Positions 9,376-18,640 of a DNA stretch of 43,176 nucleotides are shown in pieces; the stretch's first letter is position 1, and each line of letters begins with the position of its first letter. Position numbers and translations under genes: made by a program. This stretch comes from an uncultured Clostridia bacterium (lineage in GTDB: Bacteria > Bacillota > Clostridia > TANB77 > CAG-508), in assembly GCA_949745595.1 (NCBI GenBank), contig CATJWN010000029.1, positions 1-43,176 of the forward strand. The letters are read 5' to 3'. The notes under the pieces were generated by a model. It made no database searches. It was given only the letters and a program-made list of their open reading frames with translations, and was not told the origin of the DNA.

Positions 9376-9654
9376 ATGAAGAAAATTTTATTTTACAATT
9401 ATCAAGGAAAACCTATAAAGGCAGATTTAGTTTTTGCATTTACTTGTAAAGAAACAAATAAAAACTATATAGTTGTTAACAATAGCGACTTAGTCTTTAG
9501 CGAGAATAGTTCATATAACAACTTAGATATCTTAGAAGTCATAAAAGAACAAGCAGATAGATGTTATGTGACAAATGTTTTAGATAGCCAGTGGAATGTT
9601 GTACAAGAATATATGTTAAATGAGATTTTTGCAAAAATAAAATCAAATTATTAA
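9376..9654 (+). CDS. Unknown small protein, 92 residues
   Basis: ATG 9376 follows AAGGAG, 9 bases after the preceding gene, so it is the third gene of the htrA unit. The sequence is beta-rich at the start (MKKILFYNYQGKPIKADLVF) and probably a small single-domain cytosolic protein. It is faintly like the short DUF1292-type proteins of Firmicutes, but I could not confirm that. It is followed directly by a strong terminator. Confidence 0.65.
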   Translation: MKKILFYNYQGKPIKADLVFAFTCKETNKNYIVVNNSDLVFSENSSYNNLDILEVIKEQADRCYVTNVLDSQWNVVQEYMLNEIFAKIKSNY

Positions 9655-9676
9655 TAATAGAATTACCTATTGTATT

Positions 9677-9710
9677 AAAAATCGATGACTCTAAATAGTC
9701 ATCGATTTTT
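9677..9710. terminator. Bidirectional terminator between the htrA unit and the anchor-L-like gene
   Basis: A 14-base perfect stem (9677-9690 with 9697-9710) with a six-base loop and T-runs on both sides. The minus-strand gene's stop codon (9691-9693) lies in the loop, so the last codons of that protein are encoded in one stem arm. Confidence 0.9.
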
Positions 9711-11424
9711 TTATATATTGAACTCCTGTTGATACTATATCTTTTAAGAAATTCATCACTGTTTTAATTGGTCCAGTTTCAGTAATATTATTAGTAATAT
9801 TTACTGCATTATTAAGTTGAACTGTTTCCTTTGTACCAAATGGTGGTACAATTTTTACTTGCATAGCTACGTCTTCACTCTCTAATGTAGTTCTCGCAGT
9901 TTTAAAACTTCCTTTAACTTCATTACCGAAAATATAATCCGCTTCTTCTAAATCTGTTGTTACAACCTTACTTAAAACTATCTTTGTTTCTATTGTTTCA
10001 AGTGGACTAATTAAAGGTGGTATACTTCTTTTTTGGATACTTGAAACAATTTCCGAATCTCCATCCATTACTGATTGCCAACCATATTTTTCATTAGTAC
10101 AGTCTTCTGTTATAAGTTTCTGTTCTTTTCTAAATACAAAATTCAAATCTTTGATATCCTTTAATTCATATTCTGTACAAGGATCACCACATTCACTTTT
10201 GATTTTAATTTTATATTCTACATCTAAAGTTGCTCCATGTAAAATTAAATCATCAACTGTTACAATAACAAATTCATTTGATGATAGTGCATCAGGCTCT
10301 TCTGGTTCTGGAGTATCTCCGTCATCTACTATTACCTCTGTTGGTGCTGCATCTTCTTCGTCTAAAGTAGCAGCTGATTCTGAAGGTACCTTAGCATCAA
10401 ATTCTAAAATAGTTTCATCAAAATATGCTCCATCTATTTTTATACTAGCATCCAAACCATGCGAATGACTTACGAATGTACTAGCTGGGCTAAACATTCC
10501 TTCATTTGTTCCACAGTTAATATAAAATCCCTCATCTATATCTTCCCAACCTGTTATATAGCTTGCTCCTGAAAATTGTCCTAATACCATTGATTTTGGT
10601 GAAGCTAAAGTATTTAACACTACATTTGTTATTTCAACATTAGAATCGGGATCAGTTAATAATGTAGCAATTTCTTCAGAAGAACCAGGCTCTATAACTT
10701 CAACAGAAGGTCCACTTTCTTCTCCTGGAGTTTCTTCTACAGCCTCATCTTCTTCTGGATCGTTAGCATCATTTTTTACAATCAAAAAACCTTCTTTTTG
10801 TAAGCTATCTATTACATTACGTTTATCATCTAAAATAATTTGTTGTAATACCTCTCCTGTTGATAAAGTTAATCTTACAGCACTTATTTCTGCATTTAGT
10901 AAAAAACTACCAGATCTATCAGATGGGTTAGGATTTTTCTTGATTGGTGGCGCTGGTTTATTTGCAATACTGTGAGCTTTTATAAAAGCCGCAGAATCAA
11001 ATATCGCGTCACCTTTATCTAATACTCCTATTCTAAAATGATATGTTACATCTTTTTTTACATCTGCTTGACAGCTTAATAATGGTGTATATCCCAAATA
11101 TGCAACATCTGTACCTGTAATATTATCATAATGGTAGCCTGTATTTCTTGTATTATTAATATCAACTAAATTACTTTCTTTTCCTTCAGGTACTTCTGGC
11201 AACAAAGCAATATTTTTATATTCTGAATCAGGAGCACCTGATTCTTTGTATTCTATTACTACTATATCATTAAACATTGGTGCTTGGTCATATTCTTCTG
11301 ACGCCCAAATGTATTGAAAAGATATAGGTGTTAAGCTATCATCTTCCACAGCAAAAACTATATAAAAGTTAGATGCTAATAATATTAGTATTAAAATAAA
11401 TAAAATATGTATAGTTTTTCGCAT
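9691..11424 (-). CDS. Secreted protein with choice-of-anchor-L-like domain
   Basis: 577 residues. A signal peptide (1-25, ending near FYIVFA) is followed by FQYIWASEEYDQAPMFNDIV and, later, VTYHFRIGVLDKGDAIFDSAAFIKA. These match the start and end of the choice-of-anchor-L fold found in bacterial surface proteins. An acidic, Pro/Glu-rich linker (about 225-250) leads to a second region of unknown fold, with another acidic linker (about 355-380). There is no LPXTG motif or clear C-terminal membrane helix. ATG at 11422-11424 follows AAAGGAGG. The function is likely extracellular, with no ligand predictable. Its 3' end is embedded in the terminator shared with the htrA unit. Confidence 0.65.
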   Translation of the reverse strand: MRKTIHILFILILILLASNFYIVFAVEDDSLTPISFQYIWASEEYDQAPMFNDIVVIEYKESGAPDSEYKNIALLPEVPEGKESNLVDINNTRNTGYHYDNITGTDVAYLGYTPLLSCQADVKKDVTYHFRIGVLDKGDAIFDSAAFIKAHSIANKPAPPIKKNPNPSDRSGSFLLNAEISAVRLTLSTGEVLQQIILDDKRNVIDSLQKEGFLIVKNDANDPEEDEAVEETPGEESGPSVEVIEPGSSEEIATLLTDPDSNVEITNVVLNTLASPKSMVLGQFSGASYITGWEDIDEGFYINCGTNEGMFSPASTFVSHSHGLDASIKIDGAYFDETILEFDAKVPSESAATLDEEDAAPTEVIVDDGDTPEPEEPDALSSNEFVIVTVDDLILHGATLDVEYKIKIKSECGDPCTEYELKDIKDLNFVFRKEQKLITEDCTNEKYGWQSVMDGDSEIVSSIQKRSIPPLISPLETIETKIVLSKVVTTDLEEADYIFGNEVKGSFKTARTTLESEDVAMQVKIVPPFGTKETVQLNNAVNITNNITETGPIKTVMNFLKDIVSTGVQYIKKSMTI

Positions 11425-11570
11425 TACATTGTGCCTCCTTTGAAGTCTTATTCAAAACACTCCCCAATTTTATTATACCATATTTTTCCTCAAAAATCAA
11501 ATAATACAAGACATATCTAATGATTTTAGGCTCTTTATCATTTATAAAAGTAAAATAAAATAATAAAAAT

Positions 11571-11606
11571 AAAAAGCCCTTTTATTTTTAAGTGAAAGGG
11601 TTTTTT
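11571..11606. terminator. Terminator after maf
   Basis: AAAAA-G-CCCTTT (11571-11582) pairs with AAAGGGTTTTT (11595-11605), with one bulged G. The T-run lies downstream of maf on the minus strand. Confidence 0.7.
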
Positions 11607-11615
11607 ATTTATTCT

Positions 11616-12194
11616 TTAAAGTTCTATTTCGTTTTCTTTTAAAATTTCATAAATTCTGTCAATAGGAAGTCCTAAAGCATTTGTGTAGCTTCCTTCTATT
11701 TTATTAATGAATGTTGCAAAAGAATCTTGTACACCATAAGAACCTGCTTTATCAAAAGGCATTTCATTTGCAATATAATTACGGATTTCCATATCATTCA
11801 TAGGATTTACATATACTGCAGTTTTATGAAGTTCATTGTATTCTTTCTCTTCTCCTCTGTCTTCAATAAGAACTGCTATACTTGTGTAAATATAATGTTT
11901 TGCACCTTGCAATTCTCTAAGCATTCTTATTGCATCATCTCTATCTTCTGGCTTTCCAAAAACTTGATCGCCTTTAACAACTAAGGTATCTGCTGCAATA
12001 ATTACTCTATCTCCTTGTGTATTGTAAAATATAAACTTAGCTTTTTGCATAGCTAAATCCTTTGATTGTTCTTCAATAGATAAAGTTCTATTTCTCATTT
12101 CTTCAAGATCACTAAGTAAAATTTCGTAATCAATTCTGGCTAAATCCATAAGTTCTTTTCTTCTTGGTGAAGAAGATGCTAATATAATTTTCAT
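11616..12194 (-). CDS. maf: Maf-like nucleoside triphosphate pyrophosphatase
   Basis: 192 residues. Maf proteins hydrolyse dTTP, UTP and modified NTPs to monophosphates (house-cleaning) and were first linked to septum control. It opens with the signature ASSSPRRKELMDLA, then IAADTLVVKGDQVFGKP (catalytic Asp in AADT) and DKAGSYGVQDSFATFINKIE. Length fits the family. ATG follows AGAGGA. It is monocistronic, convergent with nothing and divergent from pflB. Confidence 0.93.
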   Translation of the reverse strand: MKIILASSSPRRKELMDLARIDYEILLSDLEEMRNRTLSIEEQSKDLAMQKAKFIFYNTQGDRVIIAADTLVVKGDQVFGKPEDRDDAIRMLRELQGAKHYIYTSIAVLIEDRGEEKEYNELHKTAVYVNPMNDMEIRNYIANEMPFDKAGSYGVQDSFATFINKIEGSYTNALGLPIDRIYEILKENEIEL

Positions 12195-12263
12195 TTAATT
12201 TTCCTCTTATTTTCTAATATTTATATAGATTATATATTTTAATAAATTAAGTGTCAATATATA

Positions 12264-12292
12264 TTGTTTTTTTGATACGAATGTGATAGAAT
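12264..12292 (+). promoter_or_regulatory. Candidate pflB promoter
   Basis: TTGTTT (12264-12269) and TAGAAT (12287-12292), 17 bases apart, lie 46 bases before the pflB start codon. The elements are imperfect matches to the sigma-A consensus. Confidence 0.45.
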
Positions 12293-12338
12293 TTTTCAGA
12301 ATGGTTAATAATATATAAAGTATAAAAAGGAGGAATTT

Positions 12339-14573
12339 ATGCAATTCAAGGAATGGGAAGATTTTGTCCAAGGCGATTGGACAAAAGAAATAAATGTAAG
12401 AGATTTTATTCAAAAAAATTATACTCCATATGAAGGCGATTCTAGCTTTTTAGCAGGAGCAACTGATAAAACAAAAAAATTATGGGACGAAGTGCTTGAG
12501 CTTTTCAAAAAAGAGAGAGATGCTGGTGGAGTTTTAGATATATCAGACGACATTGCATCTACTATAACAAGTCACGAAGCTGGTTATATAGATAGAGCTT
12601 TAGAAGACATCGTTGGTCTTCAAACAGAAGCTCCACTTAAAAGAGCCATAATGCCAAATGGTGGTATTAGAATAGTTGAAAAATCTTGTGAAGCTTATGA
12701 CAGAAAAGTTTCACCTGAAATTGAAAATATTTTCCATAACTATAGAAAAACTCATAATGATGGAGTTTTCGATGTATATACACCAGAAATCAGAGCTGCA
12801 AGAAGTTCTCACTTAATTACAGGTTTACCTGATGGGTATGGACGTGGAAGAATTATCGGAGATTATAGAAGAGTAGCACTTTATGGTGTTGATGCTTTAA
12901 TCGAAGAGAAAAAAGAGGAATTTAACAACGCTCGTTCAGATTGGATGTCTGAAGATATAGTTAGAGAAAGAGAAGAAATTTCTGAACAAATTAGGGCATT
13001 AAACTCATTAAAAATTATGGCTGCAAAATATGATATTGATATTTCTAAACCAGCTAACAATGCCAAAGAAGCTATCCAATGGTTATATTTTGGATACTTA
13101 GCAGCTGTAAAAGAACAAAATGGTGCTGCTATGAGTATTGGTAGAACATCTTCTTTCTTAGATATTTACATTGAAAGAGATTTGAAAAAAGGAATAATTA
13201 CTGAAGCAGAAGCTCAAGAATATATGGATCATTTCGTTATGAAACTTAGAATGATTCGTTTCTTAAGAACACCTGAATATGACCAATTATTTAGTGGTGA
13301 CCCTGTTTGGGTTACTGAAAGCATTGGGGGTATGGGTATCGATGGAAGAACTTTAGTTACTAAAAATTCATTTAGAATGCTACACACTCTAAACACTTTA
13401 GGTCCTTCACCAGAACCGAACTTAACAGTTCTATGGTCTACAAGATTACCATCAGGCTTTAAGAAGTTTTGCTCACAAATGTCAATCAAAACAAGTTCAA
13501 TTCAATATGAAAATGACGACTTAATGAGAGAATATTGGGGTGACGACTACGGTATAGCTTGTTGCGTTTCAGCTATGAGAATTGGTAAACAAATGCAATT
13601 TTTTGGAGCTAGAGCAAATCTTGCTAAAACATTAACTTATGCTATAAATGGTGGTAGAGACGAAATGTCTGGAAAGCAAATTACACCAAAATTTGCACCA
13701 ATTACTTCTGAATATTTAGATTATGATGAAGTATGGGATAGATTTGATCAAATGATGGAATATGTTGCAGCAACTTATGTAGATGCACTAAACATTATCC
13801 ATTATATGCATGACAAATATGCTTATGAAGCCCTTGAAATGGCTCTTCATGATAGAAATATTTTAAGAACAATGGCTTGTGGTATTGCAGGACTTTCTAT
13901 AGTTGCAGATTCTTTCTCAGCTATGAAATATGCTAAAGTAAAAGTTATCAGAGATGAAACAGGTTTAGCAGTTGACTATAAAATCGAAGGTGATTTCCCT
14001 AAATATGGAAATGATGATGACAGAGTTGATGATATTGCAGTTAAAATCGAAAAAACTTTTATGGATAAACTTAGAAAACAAAAAACTTATAGAGGTTCAA
14101 AACCAACTATGAGTATATTAACAATTACTTCAAATGTTGTTTATGGTAAAGCAACAGGAAGTACTCCAGATGGAAGACGTGCTGGAGAGCCTTTTGGTCC
14201 AGGTGCAAACCCTGTTCATGGAAGAGATACAAATGGTGCTGTTTCTGTATTAAACACTATCGCTAAATTAAAATACAAAAATTCAGAAGATGGTATTTCA
14301 TATACTTTTGCTATTGTACCAGCAGCACTTGGAAAAGATGAAGATACAAGAATTAACAACTTAGTATCTATATTAGATGGATATTTCTGCCAATTAAGTC
14401 ATCACATAAATGTCAATGTATTTGATAGAGCACTTCTTGAAGATGCAATGGAACATCCTGAAAAATATCCTCAGCTTACAATTAGAGTTTCTGGATATGC
14501 AGTTAACTTTATCAAATTAACTAGAGAACAACAATTAGATGTCATAAACAGAACAATTCATGAGAGAATTTAA
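12339..14573 (+). CDS. pflB: Pyruvate formate-lyase
   Basis: Anaerobic glycyl-radical enzyme converting pyruvate and CoA to acetyl-CoA and formate, 744 residues as expected. The active-site Cys pair is in GIACCVSAM (about residue 408). The radical glycine is in VSGYAVNF near the C terminus. Substrate-binding blocks [21 protein letters not shown] and [11 protein letters not shown] are present. ATG 12339 follows AAGGAGGA. It is followed by its activase after a small intergenic hairpin. Together with AdhE it defines mixed-acid or ethanol fermentation. Confidence 0.97.
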   Translation: MQFKEWEDFVQGDWTKEINVRDFIQKNYTPYEGDSSFLAGATDKTKKLWDEVLELFKKERDAGGVLDISDDIASTITSHEAGYIDRALEDIVGLQTEAPLKRAIMPNGGIRIVEKSCEAYDRKVSPEIENIFHNYRKTHNDGVFDVYTPEIRAARSSHLITGLPDGYGRGRIIGDYRRVALYGVDALIEEKKEEFNNARSDWMSEDIVREREEISEQIRALNSLKIMAAKYDIDISKPANNAKEAIQWLYFGYLAAVKEQNGAAMSIGRTSSFLDIYIERDLKKGIITEAEAQEYMDHFVMKLRMIRFLRTPEYDQLFSGDPVWVTESIGGMGIDGRTLVTKNSFRMLHTLNTLGPSPEPNLTVLWSTRLPSGFKKFCSQMSIKTSSIQYENDDLMREYWGDDYGIACCVSAMRIGKQMQFFGARANLAKTLTYAINGGRDEMSGKQITPKFAPITSEYLDYDEVWDRFDQMMEYVAATYVDALNIIHYMHDKYAYEALEMALHDRNILRTMACGIAGLSIVADSFSAMKYAKVKVIRDETGLAVDYKIEGDFPKYGNDDDRVDDIAVKIEKTFMDKLRKQKTYRGSKPTMSILTITSNVVYGKATGSTPDGRRAGEPFGPGANPVHGRDTNGAVSVLNTIAKLKYKNSEDGISYTFAIVPAALGKDEDTRINNLVSILDGYFCQLSHHINVNVFDRALLEDAMEHPEKYPQLTIRVSGYAVNFIKLTREQQLDVINRTIHERI

Positions 14574-14579
14574 TATATA

Positions 14580-14600
14580 AAGGCGGAGTAAATCCGCCTT
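14580..14600 (+). other. Intergenic hairpin between pflB and pflA
   Basis: AAGGCGGA and TCCGCCTT form an 8-base perfect stem with a 5-base loop. No T-run follows, so it is more likely an mRNA-stabilising or processing element that sets a lower activase level than a full terminator. Confidence 0.6.
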
Positions 14601-14623
14601 ACTTTATGTAGAAGGAGCAAAAA

Positions 14624-15343
14624 ATGGAAAACATTGTCGGAAAAATACACTCATTTGAATCTTTAGGTACTGTAGATGGACCAGGTATAAGGTTTGTAAT
14701 TTTTATGCAAGGCTGTCCTTTAAAATGTAAATATTGCCATAACAGAGACACTTGGGATACTCATAGTGGAACAGAATATTCAGTAGACGAAGTACTAAAA
14801 AAAGTACTTCATAGCAAGCCTTTTATCGATAATTCTAATGGTGGAGTTACAGTATCTGGTGGCGAGCCTTTACTTCAAGTAGATTTTTTGATAGAATTAT
14901 TTAAGGTACTAAAATCACATAAAATTCATACCTGTATTGACACAGCTGGTAGTTTAAAAATCTCACCAAAAATCGAGGAATTACTATCATATACAGATTT
15001 AGTATTACTAGATATTAAACACATTGATAATGAAAAGTGTATAGACTTAACTGGTGCTCCAAATACCAATACTTTAGAATTTGCTAATTATTTGAAAGAA
15101 CAAAAAAAACCTGTATGGATAAGACAAGTTTTAATTCCAGAAATCACGGGTAATGAAGAAGATTTACACAAATTAAAGGCTTTTGTTGATACTTTAGATA
15201 ATGTAGAAAAAATAGAAATTATGCCATATCACGATATGGGAAAATTTAAGTGGGAAGCCCTTGGAGAAAAATACCCATTAGAAAATATACCATTGCCTAC
15301 CGATGAGGATATAAGAAAAGCTAAAGAAATTTTAGAAATTTAA
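14624..15343 (+). CDS. pflA: Pyruvate formate-lyase-activating enzyme
   Basis: Radical SAM enzyme that installs the glycyl radical on PflB, 239 residues. The cluster motif CPLKCKYCHNRDTWD (CX3CX2C) starts near residue 30. VTVSGGEPLLQ (SAM-contacting GGE) and LLDIKHID follow, all typical of PflA. ATG 14624 follows GAAGGAG. It is located directly behind pflB and followed 10 bases later by add. Confidence 0.96.
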   Translation: MENIVGKIHSFESLGTVDGPGIRFVIFMQGCPLKCKYCHNRDTWDTHSGTEYSVDEVLKKVLHSKPFIDNSNGGVTVSGGEPLLQVDFLIELFKVLKSHKIHTCIDTAGSLKISPKIEELLSYTDLVLLDIKHIDNEKCIDLTGAPNTNTLEFANYLKEQKKPVWIRQVLIPEITGNEEDLHKLKAFVDTLDNVEKIEIMPYHDMGKFKWEALGEKYPLENIPLPTDEDIRKAKEILEI

Positions 15344-15353
15344 GGAGAAATAT

Positions 15354-16364
15354 ATGGATACAAAAGAAACAATACATTCAATGAAAAAAGTAGTCCTTCA
15401 CATACATTTAGATGGTTCTTTAAGACCTGAAACTGTACAAAATTGGTTTCGTGAAGAAGGAGAATTAGTTAAGATAAATGAATTAAAGAAAAAACTTACA
15501 GTAGAAAAAGATTGCAAAAGTTTAAGTGAATATTTAGAAAAATTTGAACTACCTCTTCGTTTTTTACAAACAGAAGAAAGATTAGAAAAAGCAACTTTTG
15601 AAGTTTTTGAAGACTTAGCAAAAAGAAATGTAATTTATGCTGAAGTACGTTTTGCTCCTATTCTACATTTACAAAATGGTCTTTCACAAAATCAAGTTGT
15701 GGAAGCTGCAATTACAGGAATGAAAGAAGCTAAAGAAAAATATGGTATTGAAGGTAATTTAATATTGTGTTGTATGAGATGTGAGCATAACGAGCTTGCA
15801 AATGAAGAAACTGTTAAAACAGCAAAAAAATATCTTGGAAAAGGTGTATGTGCTATAGACTTAGCAGGAAGTGAAGGAGATTATCCAACTAAAGACTATA
15901 AAGATATATTTGTTTTAGCAAAAGAAAACAAAATTCCTTTCACTATACATGCAGGTGAAGCAGACGGTCCCGAAAGTATCAGAACTGGACTTAAGTTTGG
16001 AGCAGAAAGAATAGGTCACGGAGTTAGATGTTTAGAAGATAAAGAACTTCTAAAAAAACTAAAAAGCAAAGGTACTCTATTAGAAATCTGCCCAACTAGC
16101 AATTTACAAACTGGTGCAACAAAAGCAAAGAAGAATAAAAAATATCCTATAGAATCTATTTTTGAAGCTGGCATTGCAGTTGGACTTAATACCGATAATG
16201 ACACTGTTTCAAATACAGATATAGAAAAAGAATATGAATGGGTTTTAGGCAACACTTCTCTTACAGTAGACAACCTAAAACAAATGAACTTAGCATCTGC
16301 AAGAGCTGCATTTACTACAGAGAAAGTTAAGAAATCTTTAGAAAAGCAGATATTAGAAAAATAA
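15354..16364 (+). CDS. add: Adenosine deaminase
   Basis: Zinc enzyme converting (deoxy)adenosine to (deoxy)inosine in purine salvage, 336 residues. Metal and catalytic motifs: HIHLDGSLRPE (two zinc His), HAGEADGPES (zinc His and nearby catalytic residues), ERIGHGVRC (catalytic His), LEICPTSN and NTDND (zinc Asp). ATG follows AAGGAG. Its stop codon lies inside a bidirectional terminator stem. It is co-directional with pflBA, with a 10-base gap, so it is probably partly co-transcribed with them. Confidence 0.95.
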   Translation: MDTKETIHSMKKVVLHIHLDGSLRPETVQNWFREEGELVKINELKKKLTVEKDCKSLSEYLEKFELPLRFLQTEERLEKATFEVFEDLAKRNVIYAEVRFAPILHLQNGLSQNQVVEAAITGMKEAKEKYGIEGNLILCCMRCEHNELANEETVKTAKKYLGKGVCAIDLAGSEGDYPTKDYKDIFVLAKENKIPFTIHAGEADGPESIRTGLKFGAERIGHGVRCLEDKELLKKLKSKGTLLEICPTSNLQTGATKAKKNKKYPIESIFEAGIAVGLNTDNDTVSNTDIEKEYEWVLGNTSLTVDNLKQMNLASARAAFTTEKVKKSLEKQILEK

Positions 16365-16390
16365 GGACGATTTTATCGCCCTTATTTTTT
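16357..16390. terminator. Bidirectional terminator between add and the sensor kinase gene
   Basis: AAAATAAGG...CCTTATTTT outer stem with an inner CGAT/ATCG pair around a short loop. The stop codons of both convergent genes (16362-16364 and 16382-16384) fall inside the stem. Confidence 0.85.
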
Positions 16391-17881
16391 TACTTCGTCA
16401 ATTTCAAAATAGAACTCTACCCCATCTACCTTATTTACAACACCATAATTGCTGTTGTATTTATTCATTATGGCTTTTACTAAAGCTAATCCAATTCCTG
16501 TTCCGCCATTTGAGCGGTTTCTTGAACTGTCCACTTTATAAAAACGTGTCCATATTCTGTTTAAATCCTCATCTGCAATATTATGTCCCGTATTAAAAAC
16601 AGAAACTCTTAATTTACCTGGTGTCTTACTGTTCTTTACATTTATCTTTATTAAAGTTTTCCCTTTTATAGTATCTATATTTTTTATAGCATTTGTAAAA
16701 TAATTAGTAATAACTTGTTCAATATAAAAATCGTCTGCATATACATTTATAGGTTCCGAATTTTTAAACTCAACATTTATTTTCTTTTCCTCTAGAATAA
16801 CCTTAGAATTCTTTATAACCTCATTTATAACCTCTGATAAGTCAAATACCCTATCGTTGAATTTACGGTCCTCATATTCTAATTTCATAAGTTCTAGAAG
16901 TCTCTTGACTAATTTGTCCATCTTATTAGCCTCGTCAAGTATAACTTCACTGTAAAACTTTTTACTTTCTTCGTCTTGTATTACATTTTCTACCAGTCCT
17001 TCAGCATATCCCTGAATTAAAGCGATCGGAGTCTTCAATTCATGAGAAACATCAGATATAAACTGCTTTCTCATTTCATCTATTTTAGATCTTTGCTCAA
17101 TATCTTTTTCAAGCTCCATATTGTTTAACTTAAGTTGATAAATCGTGTCTTCTAATTTATCTGATAATGTATTTATGCTTCGTCCAAGTTCATTTATCTC
17201 ATCTTCATTGTCTTGTATTCTATATTTCTTACTAAAATCTAAATTTGCCATACCATTTGCAATACCATTTAGCTCTTCTATTGGTTTTGTAAATCTCTCA
17301 GTAATTACAGATATTGCAATACCACCTATAATCATTGTTGCAAAACCAAGTATCAATAAGAACTGATTAGAAATGTGCACACTATCTTGAATTGGAGTTA
17401 CTGGCATTCTAATATATACTTTCACACTTTTAGAGATATTTCCAGATAACATTATAAAGTGCAATCCGTATTGTCTATCTTGTTCTCTAGAAATAGTTAT
17501 ATCAGGAGTAGAAAAAAGTATGTCTCCTTTTGCAAAAATACTATATCCTACATCATACCCCACTTCTTTAATATCATCAAAATTATTTAAAAAGTTCTCT
17601 TTTGAAGAATACTTCTCCTCTTCTCCATTCATTATTAAAATATCAAAATTATTGCTTAAAGATATTTTACCAAGCTCTTTTTGCACACCTTCACTTAATT
17701 CGTCTTTATAATTTGCTTTAATATATTCAAAAGCTTCTAGTGAAGTTTCCTTCTTAGAATAGTAATACAAAGTCTCTAATACAACACTATTTACAATAAC
17801 TAAAAAGCTTATTATCATCGCTACTACAATACAAAGAGTTAGAAATAATTTTGCTCTAATAGAATTAAAAATTTTCTTCAT
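16382..17881 (-). CDS. Sensor histidine kinase
   Basis: 499-residue membrane kinase. TM1 at about 12-34, an extracytoplasmic sensor (about 35-170), TM2 at about 172-193, then a HAMP linker, a HisKA domain with the phospho-acceptor His in SDVSHELKTPIALIQGY, and an HATPase_c domain with an N box (VITNYFTNAIKN) and G boxes (NGGTGIGLALVKAI). It lies 15 bases downstream of its response regulator, as in PhoPR/WalRK-type pairs. The signal sensed is unknown. Its 3' end lies in the shared terminator with add. Confidence 0.92.
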   Translation of the reverse strand: MKKIFNSIRAKLFLTLCIVVAMIISFLVIVNSVVLETLYYYSKKETSLEAFEYIKANYKDELSEGVQKELGKISLSNNFDILIMNGEEEKYSSKENFLNNFDDIKEVGYDVGYSIFAKGDILFSTPDITISREQDRQYGLHFIMLSGNISKSVKVYIRMPVTPIQDSVHISNQFLLILGFATMIIGGIAISVITERFTKPIEELNGIANGMANLDFSKKYRIQDNEDEINELGRSINTLSDKLEDTIYQLKLNNMELEKDIEQRSKIDEMRKQFISDVSHELKTPIALIQGYAEGLVENVIQDEESKKFYSEVILDEANKMDKLVKRLLELMKLEYEDRKFNDRVFDLSEVINEVIKNSKVILEEKKINVEFKNSEPINVYADDFYIEQVITNYFTNAIKNIDTIKGKTLIKINVKNSKTPGKLRVSVFNTGHNIADEDLNRIWTRFYKVDSSRNRSNGGTGIGLALVKAIMNKYNSNYGVVNKVDGVEFYFEIDEVKK

Positions 17882-17896
17882 TATTTTTAAACTCCT

Positions 17897-18577
17897 CTAT
17901 TTTATTTCGAACTTGTAGCCAATACCTCTAATAGTTTGTATGTGTTTTCCTTTTTTTCCAAGTTTATGTCTAATCTTCTTGATATGGCTATCAATAGTTC
18001 TTGAATCACCATAATAATCATAGTTCCATACTGTATTTAATATCTTATCTCTCGAAAGAGCAATATTCTCATTTTCTAATAAGTATTTTAGAAGCTCATA
18101 TTCTCTAAAGCTTAGCTCTACGAGCTTTCCGTCAACAGTAACTGTTCTTCCTTCATTATCAATAACAATTCCATCATAATCTTTGATTTCTTTCGTTTTT
18201 GAAGTTGTCCTTTTTAGAATTGCTTCAACTCTGGCTACTAATATTTTAGGACTAAAAGGTTTTGCAATATATTCGTCAACTCCAAGTTCAAAACCAAATA
18301 GCTCATCTTGTTCTTCACTTCTTGCTGTAAGCATTATGATTGGAAGTGCTTTGTTTTCTTGACGTATCTGTCTTAAAACAGACCATCCATCTAATTTCGG
18401 CATCATTACATCTAATAATATCAAATTTATTTTATTTTTATTATCATTATATACTTTAAGGGCTTTTTCACCATCTTCAGCCTCTAAAATATTGAAATCT
18501 TTTTGTGCTAAAAAGTCTTTTATTAACTTTCTCATTCTCGCTTCATCATCTACTACCAAAACTGTTAAATCTTTCAT
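17897..18577 (-). CDS. OmpR-family response regulator
   Basis: 226 residues. The receiver domain has an acidic pocket in VVDDEARMR, the phospho-acceptor Asp in LILLDVMMPKLDGW (about residue 53), Thr in MLTARSEEQ and Lys in IAKPFSPK. It is followed by a winged-helix DNA-binding domain (about 130-226) with SRTIDSHIKKIRHKLG and IRGIGYKFE. First gene of the two-component operon with the kinase behind it. Confidence 0.94.
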   Translation of the reverse strand: MKDLTVLVVDDEARMRKLIKDFLAQKDFNILEAEDGEKALKVYNDNKNKINLILLDVMMPKLDGWSVLRQIRQENKALPIIMLTARSEEQDELFGFELGVDEYIAKPFSPKILVARVEAILKRTTSKTKEIKDYDGIVIDNEGRTVTVDGKLVELSFREYELLKYLLENENIALSRDKILNTVWNYDYYGDSRTIDSHIKKIRHKLGKKGKHIQTIRGIGYKFEIK

Positions 18578-18640
18578 ATGATACCTCCATTATTATTACT
18601 TCCAACATAATACTACTTTTTTATGTTTTTTGTGTGAAAT

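Noticed and set aside
12207..12413. 68-residue minus-strand frame over the pflB start
   Set aside because: It overlaps the start of pflB and its promoter region, has no ribosome site, and looks like a shadow frame.
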